Below, one piece after another: positions 7,776 to 16,844 of a stretch of DNA of 64,000 nucleotides. The stretch is taken from the NCBI RefSeq assembly GCF_000520015.2, contig NZ_CP007044.2, positions 434,001-498,000 of the forward strand, written 5' to 3'. How positions within the stretch are numbered: position 1 is the stretch's first letter; every line of letters starts with the position of its first letter. The notes under the pieces are model-generated. The model saw only the letters and a program-made list of their open reading frames with translations, did not search any database and had not been told where the DNA came from. This stretch comes from Chania multitudinisentens RB-25 (GTDB lineage Bacteria > Pseudomonadota > Gammaproteobacteria > Enterobacterales > Enterobacteriaceae). A program made the position numbers and the translations under genes.

Positions 7776-8499
7776 AAGACACCTCCGCCTTGCTGGTCAG
7801 CCTGTTTTGCCCAGCACCATCAACACCGTGATACAAGCGAGCATTTTTCCCAGCCACATAACCGGTGCCACGGGCAATGTCCGCGCCACGGCATTCCCTG
7901 GCTTCACGAAGTTGAGTTTTACTTAATGCCAATGTATCCAGATAGTGCGTCATGACCTCGTCCTCCTGCCGAGAAGCGCCAAAATCAACTACCATCCGGC
8001 TGGCCCCCTCGACCCAGCCTTCACGAAACTGATCGGCACGAGCGCGACGAGTTGCCAGCTTCAGACGCTTGCTCTGGGTTTTCAGGTAGGCGGCTGTCGC
8101 CTCTTTAAGCTGGCGGGAGAGAACATCAAAGGAATACGCGGCCACAGTTGGACGCTCACCAAAGCCACAGAACGCCACGACACGATGACTGTTACCCGCC
8201 CCATTCTGCTGCCAGCTATAGTAAGCACGACAGCCAAAGGCGCGGTTCATGAGCCAGACCAGTCTGTCCATCCACTGAGGGACTTTGACGGCGTCAGTAG
8301 GTGCCTTCTGTGTCCGAAATTCCTGCACAGAGGAGGATTCGGCATCCAGCTCGCTGATACCGTATTTTTGCATCAACTTCTGGGCACGGGACAGGGCCTG
8401 CCCGGCCTCGTTGGCATTGCTGTTATTTTTGGACAGATCCAACAATTTACGAATCAATGTCATCAGGCGAACCTGACGTTGTAAATAGGAACGACTCAT
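7768..8499 (-). CDS. DUF2786 domain protein
   Basis: A 243-residue protein with the N-terminal DUF2786 helical pair (IRKLLDLSKNNSNANEAGQA, then LMQKYGISELD) and a C-terminal metal-protein-like or structural half (YYSWQQNGAGNSHRVVAFCGFG, RRARADQFREGWVEGA). The function of the family is unknown; phage and ICE genomes often carry it. The start ATG overlaps the ParB stop (8496-8499), showing coupling. There is a possible ribosome site GGAGG within the end of parB. Confidence 0.8.
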   Translation of the reverse strand: MSRSYLQRQVRLMTLIRKLLDLSKNNSNANEAGQALSRAQKLMQKYGISELDAESSSVQEFRTQKAPTDAVKVPQWMDRLVWLMNRAFGCRAYYSWQQNGAGNSHRVVAFCGFGERPTVAAYSFDVLSRQLKEATAAYLKTQSKRLKLATRRARADQFREGWVEGASRMVVDFGASRQEDEVMTHYLDTLALSKTQLREARECRGADIARGTGYVAGKNARLYHGVDGAGQNRLTSKAEVSYE

Positions 8500-10223
8500 C
8501 CCTGTACCTCCTGCGCCTGTTGTTGTGACTGACGCTGGATCTCACGTAAACGCCGTATCACACGAATTAACCGCAAAAACTTCACCACCTGAACGTCATC
8601 CAGCAAGGGCCAGTCAGCCGGTTGCTCTGTGCCAATCACGATATTCGTCAGTTCAGTTGCCAACAGTGAGGCGGCAGCATCACCGGTTAAACTCGCCAAC
8701 AATCGCGTGATCGGCGATGCCCTATGCGCATCCACCTGCAGGCGATACCCCGCAGAACCCGGCGTCGTGTCGTCACACAATTCCTGTTCGGCTTCGAGCA
8801 CTTCAGCCAGTTCAAAGGCCAAACGAAACGCGGCATCCTGTAAATGCTCAATATCATCCTGCAAGGCGGAAATCAGCCAGATGTCCGTTACCGGCTCCAA
8901 GCCGGTCTTGGCAAAGGAAACGGAAGAGTCCTGCGCAGTACTGTCCAAAGCAGGTGATGGCGTGGGGGACTCTTGCCGTACGGCAGGAGTTGGAAGAGAA
9001 AAATCTACCGGCAAGGTTGATTCGCGTGGGGTCTCGGGCAGGCCATACAGATCAAGCTGTTCTTCATCTTTACGTATAAGGCTTGCAGAACTATCGGATG
9101 GCGTTTCCTCAGAAGCCTCTATGTCGGTTGGCGATAACGAAGCCGCTGCTTGAAAATTCATAACGGCATCGGGCTGACGAGGTCTTGTTTTAACCTGGCT
9201 ATCGTCCTGGTAGTCTTGAGGTGGTTGCGTGGATGATGTCGAGAATACTGCCGTGGGCGTTGCCTCTTCTTTTCCGGCATTTTTATCCGCATTGATAATA
9301 TGTTGCGGCACTGGCGCGGGTTCACCGAACAGTTTACGGCGATTCTGCTCTGTCGGATCAAGTTCGATTAACCAGCGATCATACGTAATTTCCGGGCTGG
9401 GGAGTGCCTGAAGTAATCCGGCAATTAACTCATCTTTAAACGTTTCCAGGGTGTAATGGTTTGGGTCATCCAAGGTTTGACACACTTCACCAAATACGCC
9501 ATCAAACGTTTTAACCACATCGACATTGACACTGAACTCTCGCCAGGCTTTTTCAGCCGCACTTCGTAACGTAATGAGTTGGGCAACTTGGGGGCGGCCA
9601 ATTCCTGACCACAATAATCCAGGCATGTAGGGATATAAATTCTCAAGCGTATACTCCATCCTGCTTATGTTTGACTGACTGACAGGGTAGCCTTCAGAAC
9701 GCAGGAACAACTCAAGTTCTCGTTGAGATACCTTCTTTCCAGTTTCTTCTTCGTAAAGAGCTTTTGCATCGGCGACCCCCAATGCTTTCTCGATAAACAG
9801 CAAATCCCCTCGAACCTCATTTTCAGCCAAATGACCGATAACACACTTCAACCGACCGGGCCACGGTTTAAAAACGCACTGAATACGACGAAAACGTTCA
9901 TCCTGAGTCTCTTCCCATAACTCTTTCAGAATTGAATAGCGTGTATTGCCCCCATCACTAAAAATATACACGTCTTCATCTAAGTCAGGGTTCTTCGTCA
10001 CCATCGGCACATTCTTCAACCCACAAGCTCGGATAGAAGCCATGATCTCGTCATACCTGGAGTTACGGGTTTTACGCGGGTTATCCGGGTTGGGTCGCAA
10101 TTGATCCAGTGTCAATACCATCGGTATTTGACTGACGGGCAAGACGGCCACCGCACCAGATGCCGGTGAACGTCCCCGCTGCAATAATTGCGCCTCCAGC
10201 GCCTGCATTTTTTTAGAAGTCAT
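8496..10223 (-). CDS. parB: ParB-family partition protein of PFGI-1-class ICEs
   Basis: A 575-residue ParB-like protein matching the long ICE-specific form (TIGR03764 type). The N-terminal ParB/Srx nuclease-like core contains LRPNPDNPRKTRN and IFSDGGNTRYSIL, followed by GHLAENEVRGDL and a helix-turn-helix (VSQRELELFLRSEGYPVSQS). A long S/T/P/E-rich linker (about residues 300-440) leads to a C-terminal helical domain. It should load on centromere-like sites and act with ParA to keep the excised circle. The start at 10223 (MTSKKMQALEAQ) lies inside the dnaB end. The palindromes at 6302-6459 are candidate binding sites. Confidence 0.85.
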   Translation of the reverse strand: MTSKKMQALEAQLLQRGRSPASGAVAVLPVSQIPMVLTLDQLRPNPDNPRKTRNSRYDEIMASIRACGLKNVPMVTKNPDLDEDVYIFSDGGNTRYSILKELWEETQDERFRRIQCVFKPWPGRLKCVIGHLAENEVRGDLLFIEKALGVADAKALYEEETGKKVSQRELELFLRSEGYPVSQSNISRMEYTLENLYPYMPGLLWSGIGRPQVAQLITLRSAAEKAWREFSVNVDVVKTFDGVFGEVCQTLDDPNHYTLETFKDELIAGLLQALPSPEITYDRWLIELDPTEQNRRKLFGEPAPVPQHIINADKNAGKEEATPTAVFSTSSTQPPQDYQDDSQVKTRPRQPDAVMNFQAAASLSPTDIEASEETPSDSSASLIRKDEEQLDLYGLPETPRESTLPVDFSLPTPAVRQESPTPSPALDSTAQDSSVSFAKTGLEPVTDIWLISALQDDIEHLQDAAFRLAFELAEVLEAEQELCDDTTPGSAGYRLQVDAHRASPITRLLASLTGDAAASLLATELTNIVIGTEQPADWPLLDDVQVVKFLRLIRVIRRLREIQRQSQQQAQEVQG

Positions 10224-11565
10224 AACGGCCTCCCGAAAAATCTTCAAATCGGGTAATGTCGGCCTGATACTTCACTTTTACCGTGCCGATAGGGCCATTA
10301 CGCTGTTTGCCAATAATCAACTCGGCAATGCCCTTATCCGGTGAATGCTCGTCATACACTTCATCCCGGTAGATAAACATGATCACGTCAGCATCTTGCT
10401 CCAGTGCACCAGAATCCCGCAGATCACCATTATTAGGGCGCTTATCCGCCCGGCTCTCCAAAGCGCGATTAAGCTGTGAAAGGGCCACGACCGGGCAACC
10501 GATTTCTTTCGCCAATGCTTTCAGCGAACGCGAAATTTCGGCAATTTCCTGTGTACGATTTTCCTGCCCAGGGCAACGCATCAGTTGCAGGTAGTCCAGC
10601 AGGATCAATGACGGATGCCCGTATTTACGGACGTTTTTACGGACCCGAGAGCGCAGCATTGACGGAGTCATAAAGCTGTTGTCATCAATGAGAAGACGAT
10701 CTTTCCACTCAAGAAGAACACCGTTCGCCTTCGCCAATCTGGCCCAGTCCTCGTCACCCATATTGCCATTGCGCAGATGCTGTAAAGGAACGCGCCCGAG
10801 CATGGCAATAAACCGGGATAAAAGTTGGTCAAGAGGCATTTCCAGGCTGTAGATTTGCACTGATTTGTCTTTCCGGGTCTCCAGCGCACCTTCACATAAA
10901 CTGAGGGCCAGCGCGGTTTTCCCCATTGAGGGACGTGCGGCCAACAAGATAAGGTCACTATCCTGCAACCCACTGGTCATTCCGTTAAGCTGTTCAAATG
11001 GCGTGGGTGTGCCAGTAATCAGGTCCTCACTGTTGCAGCGCTGCTCAAGACGGTTAACATATGTTTCCAGCGACGAGACCAAATCAAACGGCTTGCCCGC
11101 CGCCTGCAGGCCCGCGATATCGAAAATGCGCTGCTCTGCCTGCTCCAGCAATTCGGCCACATCCGTACGGGCATCTTCCGCCTGCCTGGCCAAATCATCT
11201 CCTAGTGCCAACAACTGACGCTTCTGCTTTGCAGTAGAGACATATTCGGCATAAGCCACGATATTGGCGGCACTGGGGGTATTCTTGGACAATTCGGCCA
11301 GGTAGGCGAACCCTCCCACAAGCTCAAGTTGCTCAAGACGTTCAAGTTCTTCGGATACCGTGAGCAGGTCAATGGGTCTATTGCGGCCCAGTAATGCCTG
11401 CATGACGGCAAAAATTCTCTGGTGAGGTGGTGAAAAAAAGCTGTCTGTCGTCAGGAGTGGGGCAATATCATCCCAACGGTCATTTTCCAGCATCAATCCG
11501 CCCAGAACAGACTGTTCTGCTGCCCATGAATGCGGCAGAACGCGTTGTTGTTCAGTATTACGCAT
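10213..11565 (-). CDS. dnaB: Replicative DNA helicase, DnaB family, element-encoded
   Basis: A 450-residue DnaB-like hexameric helicase. The N-terminal DnaB domain starts PHSWAAEQSVLGGLM; the RecA-like C-terminal domain has Walker A ARPSMGKTAL (about residues 210-220), Walker B LILLDYLQLM, a DnaB motif with ENRTQEIAEISRSLKALA, and the end motif KQRNGPIGTV. It should unwind DNA for replication of the excised element. The start at 11565 (MRNTEQQRVLPHS) is chosen since the longer frame adds an atypical 16 residues. Core cluster member, overlapping parB and the small gene upstream. Confidence 0.93.
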   Translation of the reverse strand: MRNTEQQRVLPHSWAAEQSVLGGLMLENDRWDDIAPLLTTDSFFSPPHQRIFAVMQALLGRNRPIDLLTVSEELERLEQLELVGGFAYLAELSKNTPSAANIVAYAEYVSTAKQKRQLLALGDDLARQAEDARTDVAELLEQAEQRIFDIAGLQAAGKPFDLVSSLETYVNRLEQRCNSEDLITGTPTPFEQLNGMTSGLQDSDLILLAARPSMGKTALALSLCEGALETRKDKSVQIYSLEMPLDQLLSRFIAMLGRVPLQHLRNGNMGDEDWARLAKANGVLLEWKDRLLIDDNSFMTPSMLRSRVRKNVRKYGHPSLILLDYLQLMRCPGQENRTQEIAEISRSLKALAKEIGCPVVALSQLNRALESRADKRPNNGDLRDSGALEQDADVIMFIYRDEVYDEHSPDKGIAELIIGKQRNGPIGTVKVKYQADITRFEDFSGGRYDF

Positions 11566-11917
11566 GGCGCGCCTCCTCAATCTGAACCTCGCGTAATGCG
11601 CAATCCAGAACATAGCGGAGTCGGGAGGAAGCGACCAGAATCAAAGGAGACCGATCATAACTCGCACCAGACTCCAGCAACGGAAGCCCAATCGGTGTTT
11701 GTGGACCTACGGCAATATTGCGAAGTTCCGACTCACTCCACAGGTTGTAAAAATCAATAAAGCCCCTCGCCAGATCCCATTCATCAACCAAGCGCTCATA
11801 AATCCGACTTTTGGCTGTCTCGTAATCAGGCGCATCGACAAACACATGAATCTCATCGTGCTTCCTGTAGGTATCAGTGGAATAGGCAACAGCACGCCAA
11901 ATTTTATTGCGATTCAT
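11558..11917 (-). CDS. Small conserved ICE protein between parA and dnaB
   Basis: A 119-residue soluble protein beginning MNRNKIWRAVAYSTDTYRKHDEI, with a ferredoxin-like feel (FVDAPDYETAKSRIYERLV) and a C-terminal helix ending REVQIEEARHA. No motif is recognised. The ATG overlaps the ParA stop as ATGA and its end overlaps the dnaB start by eight bases, so the four genes parA to parB are one coupled unit. Confidence 0.65.
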   Translation of the reverse strand: MNRNKIWRAVAYSTDTYRKHDEIHVFVDAPDYETAKSRIYERLVDEWDLARGFIDFYNLWSESELRNIAVGPQTPIGLPLLESGASYDRSPLILVASSRLRYVLDCALREVQIEEARHA

Positions 11918-12783
11918 GCGCACGCCCCCCGAACAAGAACATCATCAAAGAGGTGTTTCCACTCAGGGAAAAGCTCACTAGCCAGATCACACATTGATTG
12001 TGCTGCAGGAAGAGTTTTGCGATCTGTTTGGTATTCCAACCGATGCACAGGCTGAGACAGGCTATGCCCTAACTTATAGACGTCCAAATCAAAGATCTGT
12101 GTTGTCAACATGCTAACCGGGATATCTGCCGAACTATAGGTCCCCTCTTCCACGATCTGTGTAATCGCCTTCAGTGCTTCCCTGGCCAGCTTGGTGTAAT
12201 CCATGCAGTTCACCAGAATTTTCACCGGAGGCAGCGCAATACCAAAATCCTTATAGGGTAGTAAGCCTTCCATCAACGGGATTGTTCCGCGCAGAAATTC
12301 ACGGACATCGGGGACAACTGGTTTGATCATGGCAAGTGCAGTGTGGCTCGCTAGCATCACCAGTTCCAGCATGATGGAACGAGCCCCCTGTGAATCAAGG
12401 ATGCCTACGTCATAGCCAGTGAACAGAGAATGCTGTAGTAAATTACGCAAGCGAAAACGGCCATCCGGCGCGTGCATCATGGCTGTTTTGAGCTGTTCAT
12501 GAGGATCGTTAGAAACAATCAGATCGAGGTTAGGAATGTTGGTATGAGAGATAATTTGTTGGGGCTGATTGAGATCAACGGTCTGCATTAACAACTCGTA
12601 CAGGCCACAAGGTGCCTCATACTCCAGATGATAATAACTGGAAGCGGTTGGCTGAGCGTAGTCAGCATCGATCAATAGGGTTTTGAGGCCAGCATCGGCA
12701 CAGAGACCGGCGAGATTGGCTGCGTGGGTCGATTTCCCTTCGCCGCCTTTGGTAGAAATGATTGAAATTACATGCATATACAT
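11914..12783 (-). CDS. parA: ParA/Soj-family partition ATPase
   Basis: A 289-residue ParA-like ATPase with a deviant Walker A motif (STKGGEGKST, residues 10-19, carrying the signature lysine), switch I-like LLIDADYAQPT and Walker B-like DVGILDSQGA. It is the last gene before the attachment site, as in PAPI-1 and SPI-7 elements, where Soj is needed to maintain the excised circle. The start could be 12783 or the ATG at 12777 (MHVISI), which suits the beta-1 strand equally. A 12-bp inverted repeat overlaps the start and suggests self-regulation. Confidence 0.9.
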   Translation of the reverse strand: MYMHVISIISTKGGEGKSTHAANLAGLCADAGLKTLLIDADYAQPTASSYYHLEYEAPCGLYELLMQTVDLNQPQQIISHTNIPNLDLIVSNDPHEQLKTAMMHAPDGRFRLRNLLQHSLFTGYDVGILDSQGARSIMLELVMLASHTALAMIKPVVPDVREFLRGTIPLMEGLLPYKDFGIALPPVKILVNCMDYTKLAREALKAITQIVEEGTYSSADIPVSMLTTQIFDLDVYKLGHSLSQPVHRLEYQTDRKTLPAAQSMCDLASELFPEWKHLFDDVLVRGACA

Positions 12784-12808
12784 TATCCGAATAGGTTATT
12801 CGAATAAT
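12782..12808. promoter_or_regulatory. Inverted repeat at the parA start, likely operator
   Basis: Arms ATTATCCGAATA and TATTCGAATAAT (11 of 12 pairs) surround a 3-base centre and abut the parA start codon. Binding there by ParA/ParB or an ICE regulator would block the parA-dnaB-parB transcript. Function is inferred from symmetry and location. Confidence 0.5.
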
Positions 12809-12844
12809 GGTAAAAACCGATTAAAAATTAACCTTTTTCAACAC

Positions 12845-12894
12845 GGGGATTGAAAATCCCCGTGTCCTTGGTTCGATTCCGAGTCCGGGCACCA
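12845..12894 (+). other. Attachment site: 3' part of tRNA-Phe
   Basis: Fifty bases correspond to the 3' end of enterobacterial tRNA-Phe: anticodon arm with GAAA around GGGGATTGAAAATCCCC, T arm GGTTCGATTCC and GAGTCCGGGCACCA. The bases to the left (TCAACAC) do not continue the tRNA D-arm, so this is the truncated copy left at one end of an element. The tRNA reads left to right, so the intact gene and the integrase should lie beyond the left edge of the window, and this is the distal junction. Confidence 0.85.
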
Positions 12895-13030
12895 TTTTTC
12901 CATCTTGCAAAGTTGTTATTTTTGCGCTCGAAACGCAAATAAAAACTCTGTAAAAAAGACGGAACTGCCCTCAGCTTTTTTGCCTCGCCGACGCGCGATT
13001 TCTTCATCCATCACGTCCCCCAAAAACTTT

Positions 13031-13366
13031 GGTTAAGTATTCAATCTGTTGATCATGCAGTAATATCTCTCTTTTGGCTGAGAGCCTCGAATGGCCAAAG
13101 TTAACGTAAAATGCCCATTTTGCGGGCAAACCAAATCGGTTAAAACGCACGGTCTGGGAAAAGCTAAGCATCAGCGCTATCGGTGCCAAATGCGCAGCCG
13201 GACTTTCCAGCTTGATTATTCCTATTGTGCCTGCCAACACGGCATGAAAGAGCAAATTGTTGACCTTGCAATGAACAATGCGGCTATCCCTGACACCGCA
13301 TGGGCGCTGCATATCAGCATTCATGCCGTTGTGCGCATGCTAAAAAACTCTCGCCACGATGTGTAA
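13031..13366 (+). mobile_element. IS1-family remnant: left end plus insA
   Basis: The left 54 bases (GGTTAAGTATTCAATCTG onward) recall an IS1-type left terminus and are repeated at 18607. They are followed by an insA frame (13091-13366, 91 residues) with the N-terminal zinc-finger pair CPFCGQT and the InsA helix-turn-helix end. The element stops after insA: no insB or right end is visible, and the rtc module begins within about 30 bases. It is therefore a truncated IS. Confidence 0.75.
13091..13366 (+). CDS. insA: InsA-type DNA-binding protein of a truncated IS1 element
   Basis: A 91-residue protein with CPFCGQTKSVKTHG and a second partial cysteine site (RYRCQMRSRTFQ), followed by the helical segment KEQIVDLAMNNAAIPDTA typical of InsA. 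In IS1 this protein represses the promoter and is part of the frameshifted InsAB transposase. InsB is missing, so no transposase can be made here. Confidence 0.75.
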   Translation: MAKVNVKCPFCGQTKSVKTHGLGKAKHQRYRCQMRSRTFQLDYSYCACQHGMKEQIVDLAMNNAAIPDTAWALHISIHAVVRMLKNSRHDV

Positions 13367-13397
13367 CCACGTTGCCGCTGGATAAGTGACGCGCCAT

Positions 13398-14183
13398 TCA
13401 CGACATCACCGTTTGGTACAGCAGTTTATTCAACATGCTGACATCACCTTCCCGGCTATCCGGCAGGATGGATGGGATCTCGCCTCGTGCCAGTTCTGCG
13501 CGGATAAACGCATGCAGTAGCGGACGACGCGGGCCATATTCCGCTTCACCTGCCCGCTGTTTGCATACCAGCAGTTCGTCGATCTCCTGACGCAGCGGCG
13601 CATCCAGTTCACTGCCCGCCAGCAGTTCAACAAAGCGCATCGGCGGTACACCCTTACCCGCTTCTACCCAACGTACAGCCAGCAGCGGTCGCAGTACATA
13701 GAAGTATTTTTTCAACCGCACGTCCTCGCCCTGCAGGTAGCCGCGAAAGTTTTTCCGCGCCATCGAATAGTAGTGCCAGCGCGCACGAAGCGGTGAGAAC
13801 CATTGCGGGACCAGCGCCTTCAGCGCCGCGACCGTCTTCTCCTCCTGCTGATAGACGATCGGCGAATCCAGCCACTCTATTAGCGTCGGGTTCGCCCCTT
13901 TCAACAACCCCAGGGCTTTGCGCCATTCCCAGCCACAGACGTCCAATTCATCGTCTATGGGCAGTTCGATCACGTCCCGTGGCGCGGTTACCCGCAGATA
14001 CCATTCCGGCGGGTGGACGTATAAAAACCGCACATCGTAATCGCTATCCGGCGAGGCAAATCCCCAGCCGCGACTACCTGATTCGCAGGCATACAGCACC
14101 CTAACGCCAAAGCGTTCCTCCACTTCTTTTAGCTGCCGCGATACCCGCTCGCGCATTGCGGCGCTGACTGCATTTTCGGTCAT
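13398..14183 (-). CDS. Nucleotidyltransferase of the RNA-repair operon (COG3541 type)
   Basis: A 261-residue minimal-type nucleotidyltransferase. The polymerase-beta signature is clear: YACESGSRGWGFASPDSDYDVRF, with GSxxWG and DxD metal ligands (about residues 36-51), then a third acid in ELDVCGWEW. The C-terminal half is helical. Members of this family sit next to RtcB and slipins in RNA-repair operons. The substrate is unproven; adding nucleotides to damaged RNA ends is the likely role. It is the last gene of the slipin-rtcB-nucleotidyltransferase operon, four bases after rtcB. Confidence 0.85.
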   Translation of the reverse strand: MTENAVSAAMRERVSRQLKEVEERFGVRVLYACESGSRGWGFASPDSDYDVRFLYVHPPEWYLRVTAPRDVIELPIDDELDVCGWEWRKALGLLKGANPTLIEWLDSPIVYQQEEKTVAALKALVPQWFSPLRARWHYYSMARKNFRGYLQGEDVRLKKYFYVLRPLLAVRWVEAGKGVPPMRFVELLAGSELDAPLRQEIDELLVCKQRAGEAEYGPRRPLLHAFIRAELARGEIPSILPDSREGDVSMLNKLLYQTVMS

Positions 14184-14187
14184 TTTT

Positions 14188-15414
14188 TTATCCTTTTACA
14201 CACACGACCTGCCGCAAGGTGTGAACCACCTCCACCAGCGAAGACTGCGCCACCATAACGGCATCAATGTCTTTGTAAGCCATCGGAATTTCATCGATCA
14301 CCTCGCTGTCTTTCCGGCATTCAACATGGGCTGTCGCGCGGATGTGATCGGCCACGGTGAAACGTTTTTTGGCCGCTGTCCGGCTCATGATTCTTCCGGC
14401 GCCATGGCTACAGGAGCAGAAACTCTCTTCATTCCCCAGCCCGCGCACAATGAAACTTTTCGCCCCCATTGAACCGGGAATAATCCCCATCTGGCCTTTC
14501 TGTGCCGAAACCGCGCCTTTACGTGTCACCAGCACCTCTTCGCCAAAATGGTGTTCTTTCTGGACATAGTTGTGGTGGCAATTCACCGCCTCTTGTTGGG
14601 TCATAAACGGTTTACTGACGATACGTGACAGCACCGCCAGCACGCGGGATATCATCACTTCCCGATTTTGCCGGGCGAAATCCTGCGCCCACTCCACCGC
14701 TTCAATGTAATCGTCATAATGACGACTCCCTTCCTGGAAATAGGCCAGGTTTCTGTCCGGCAGGTTCGCAATATGCTGCTGCATATCCTGCTGCGCTAGT
14801 GTGATAAACACGTTACCGATGGCGTTTCCCACACCACGGGAGCCGCTGTGCAGCATCACCCATACGCGTTGTTGTTCATCCAGGCACACTTCAATAAAGT
14901 GATTGCCGGTTCCTAACGTTCCCAGATGCTGATGGTTATTGGTTTTCAGCAACTGCGGGTATTTGTCGGTCAGGCGTTTAAAACGCGGCGCCAGTTGCCC
15001 CCAGTGGGCACTCACTTCTTCCGGCGGCGTTTCCCATGCGCCTTTATCGCGACGGGAACGCGTATTGGTACGCCCATGTGGCACCGCCTGCTCAATCGCT
15101 TTACGCAGCCCGCTGAGGTTATCCGGCAAATCGCCAGCCAGAAGCGAGGTACGCACGGCAATCATGCCACAGCCAATATCCACACCCACCGCCGCAGGAA
15201 TAATCGCCCCTTTGGTCGGGATAACGCTGCCAATGGTTGACCCTTTGCCGAGATGCACATCCGGCATCACCGCCAGATGTTTAAAAATAAACGGCATTTT
15301 CGCCGTATTCAGCAATTGCTGACGCGCCTCAGGTTCCACAGGGACGCCGTGGGTCCACATTTTCACCGGCGCCGCGTTCTGCGCCGCCAACAGTTCATAC
15401 TCGTTATGCTGCAT
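14188..15414 (-). CDS. rtcB: RNA-splicing ligase RtcB
   Basis: A 408-residue GTP- and Mn-dependent 3'-5' RNA ligase that joins 2',3'-cyclic phosphate (3'-phosphate) ends to 5'-OH ends, as in cleaved tRNA. All expected motifs are visible: GVDIGCGMIAV (metal cysteine, about 82), TLGTGNHFIEV (about 168-176), HSGSRGVGN (189-197), and SHGAGRIMSR with the guanylylated histidine at residue 337, the same position as in E. coli. It lies four bases after the slipin gene. There is no rtcA cyclase in this operon. Confidence 0.96.
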   Translation of the reverse strand: MQHNEYELLAAQNAAPVKMWTHGVPVEPEARQQLLNTAKMPFIFKHLAVMPDVHLGKGSTIGSVIPTKGAIIPAAVGVDIGCGMIAVRTSLLAGDLPDNLSGLRKAIEQAVPHGRTNTRSRRDKGAWETPPEEVSAHWGQLAPRFKRLTDKYPQLLKTNNHQHLGTLGTGNHFIEVCLDEQQRVWVMLHSGSRGVGNAIGNVFITLAQQDMQQHIANLPDRNLAYFQEGSRHYDDYIEAVEWAQDFARQNREVMISRVLAVLSRIVSKPFMTQQEAVNCHHNYVQKEHHFGEEVLVTRKGAVSAQKGQMGIIPGSMGAKSFIVRGLGNEESFCSCSHGAGRIMSRTAAKKRFTVADHIRATAHVECRKDSEVIDEIPMAYKDIDAVMVAQSSLVEVVHTLRQVVCVKG

Positions 15415-15418
15415 ACTC

Positions 15419-16546
15419 TTATCCTTTAATATTCACTAAGCCGTGCAGAACCTGGTCCAGGCCACCGAATACCGATATTTTATCGATACGCTCCGCCACT
15501 CTTTCGAGGGTTTCCAGTTCTTTTAAACGCAGCGCCACCGGATTGTTTTCCATCACTTTTGCGGTGTTCAACAGCGAACGTGTCGCCGCAGTCTCTTCAC
15601 GCCGGCGGATCACGTTGGCCTGCGCCGATTTCTCCGCTTCAATCAGTCGGGAGAGAATGGTTTTCATATCACCTGGCAACACGATATCTTTCACCCCCAG
15701 CGAAGCCACCTCGATACCATAAGGCGCCATACGGTTTTTCACCTGTGCGCTCACCACTTCGTCAATGATCTGCTTATCTTCCAGCAGTTCATCCAGGGTT
15801 CGCGTTCCAACGGCCTCACGCAATGCAAACTGCAATTCGCGGTAGAGGTGATCCAACGGTTTGGTGAGCTGCGCAAATGCCTGTAACACGTCGCTATAGC
15901 GCCAGTTCGCCGCCAGATTCAGACGCAGATTGACCTTGTCTTTGGTCAAAATCTCTTGTCCACCCACTTCCAGCACCTGTAAGCGGGTATCCACCACTTC
16001 CGCGTCAACCAGATGATTCACCTTCCAGTACGCCGTCAGACCTGGCGGCAACAAAGCCTGCGTCTTGCCATCAATTTTCAGTACACCCGCATGCCAGGCT
16101 GGAACCTGCACGGCAAGCATCACATCGCGGCCTGTTACAGCGCCACTGCGTCGTGGTTGCAGCACGGCATTCATCACATCGGCAGGCACCTGAACCTGAC
16201 GGGTATCCATGCGTACCAGTTTCAGCGACTCGCCAGCCCGCCAGTACAAGCGGCGTGTTGAGGGCGGTAAGAGCTCCTGCAACACTTCGTTTATGTACAA
16301 CGCACCCACTTCGACATCGGTTAAATCCACCGCCAGGCTGTAACGTGCAACCCAGTCAGGCTGGAAGCGACGTAAATACTCTGCCAGAGTTTCCGGTACT
16401 TCACTGCCATCCAGATTAATGACGAGCACTTGCGGCGTACTGAACCACGGCAGACGGTGTTCTCCGGCCTCCAAGACCTGATAGTAGTCGCCATTTTTAG
16501 CCAGTAATCCTAATTGACCTTTACGTATAGTGATTTTCTTAGCCAT
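15419..16546 (-). CDS. Slipin / SPFH-band 7 protein of the RNA-repair operon
   Basis: A 375-residue SPFH (band 7) protein. The N-terminus starts ITIRKGQLGLLAKNGDYYQVL, which is typical of slipins lacking an obvious membrane helix here. The SPFH core includes LDELLEDKQIIDEVVSAQVK and YGIEVASLGVKDIVLPGDMK, followed by a long coiled-coil region (EAEKSAQANVIRRREETA) and a C-terminal hydrophobic end. These proteins form oligomeric cages or membrane scaffolds; in rtc operons they may anchor the repair enzymes. First gene of the operon, led by a long leader from the sigma-54 promoter. Confidence 0.85.
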   Translation of the reverse strand: MAKKITIRKGQLGLLAKNGDYYQVLEAGEHRLPWFSTPQVLVINLDGSEVPETLAEYLRRFQPDWVARYSLAVDLTDVEVGALYINEVLQELLPPSTRRLYWRAGESLKLVRMDTRQVQVPADVMNAVLQPRRSGAVTGRDVMLAVQVPAWHAGVLKIDGKTQALLPPGLTAYWKVNHLVDAEVVDTRLQVLEVGGQEILTKDKVNLRLNLAANWRYSDVLQAFAQLTKPLDHLYRELQFALREAVGTRTLDELLEDKQIIDEVVSAQVKNRMAPYGIEVASLGVKDIVLPGDMKTILSRLIEAEKSAQANVIRRREETAATRSLLNTAKVMENNPVALRLKELETLERVAERIDKISVFGGLDQVLHGLVNIKG

Positions 16547-16835
16547 AACTTTTTCCTTTTAAAAAATCAGGTGCGGGTGCAGAGGCGAAGCCACAGGGGA
16601 ATTCCTTTTTGCCTGCGACACGGCGACATTACCGGCAACCTGTCTTTGGGGGTTAACCATCTAACGCCCCGTTTTTACTTCTTTGATTAACAAACAGTTT
16701 CATTGGGAATATGAATCAGGAATCGAACCCATTGTTCAGATGTCATCGGTTGGCGGAACACGTCGGGAATACAGCCTGTGCCGTTCCTGAGGTGCCGGCG
16801 GGGTTCAACCCCCTGCACTTTCAACGTATTGACGG
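16547..16835 (-). ncRNA. Structured 5' leader with tRNA-like pieces, candidate Y-RNA-like element
   Basis: Between the predicted start point (about 16835) and the slipin start lie some 290 noncoding bases. On the transcribed (minus) strand they contain GGGTTCGATTCC (complement of 16719-16730), the exact look of a tRNA T arm. They also contain a hairpin GTGC-A-GGGG-GTTGAA-CCCC with closing GCAC (complement of 16792-16818), and GGGGCGTTAG pairing with GTTAACCCC. Salmonella rtc operons encode Y RNAs with a tRNA-like end at this position. I see no rsr (Ro60) gene here, and the full acceptor stem is not obvious, so this is a candidate only. Confidence 0.4.
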
Positions 16836-16844
16836 CAGAGTTAT

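Noticed and set aside
12838..12900. A functional tRNA-Phe gene
   Set aside because: The D-arm and acceptor 5' half are missing; only the 3' 50 bases are present.
13004..13324. Minus-strand frame of 106 codons over the IS1 insA
   Set aside because: It lies antisense to a recognisable insA frame and has no motif of its own.
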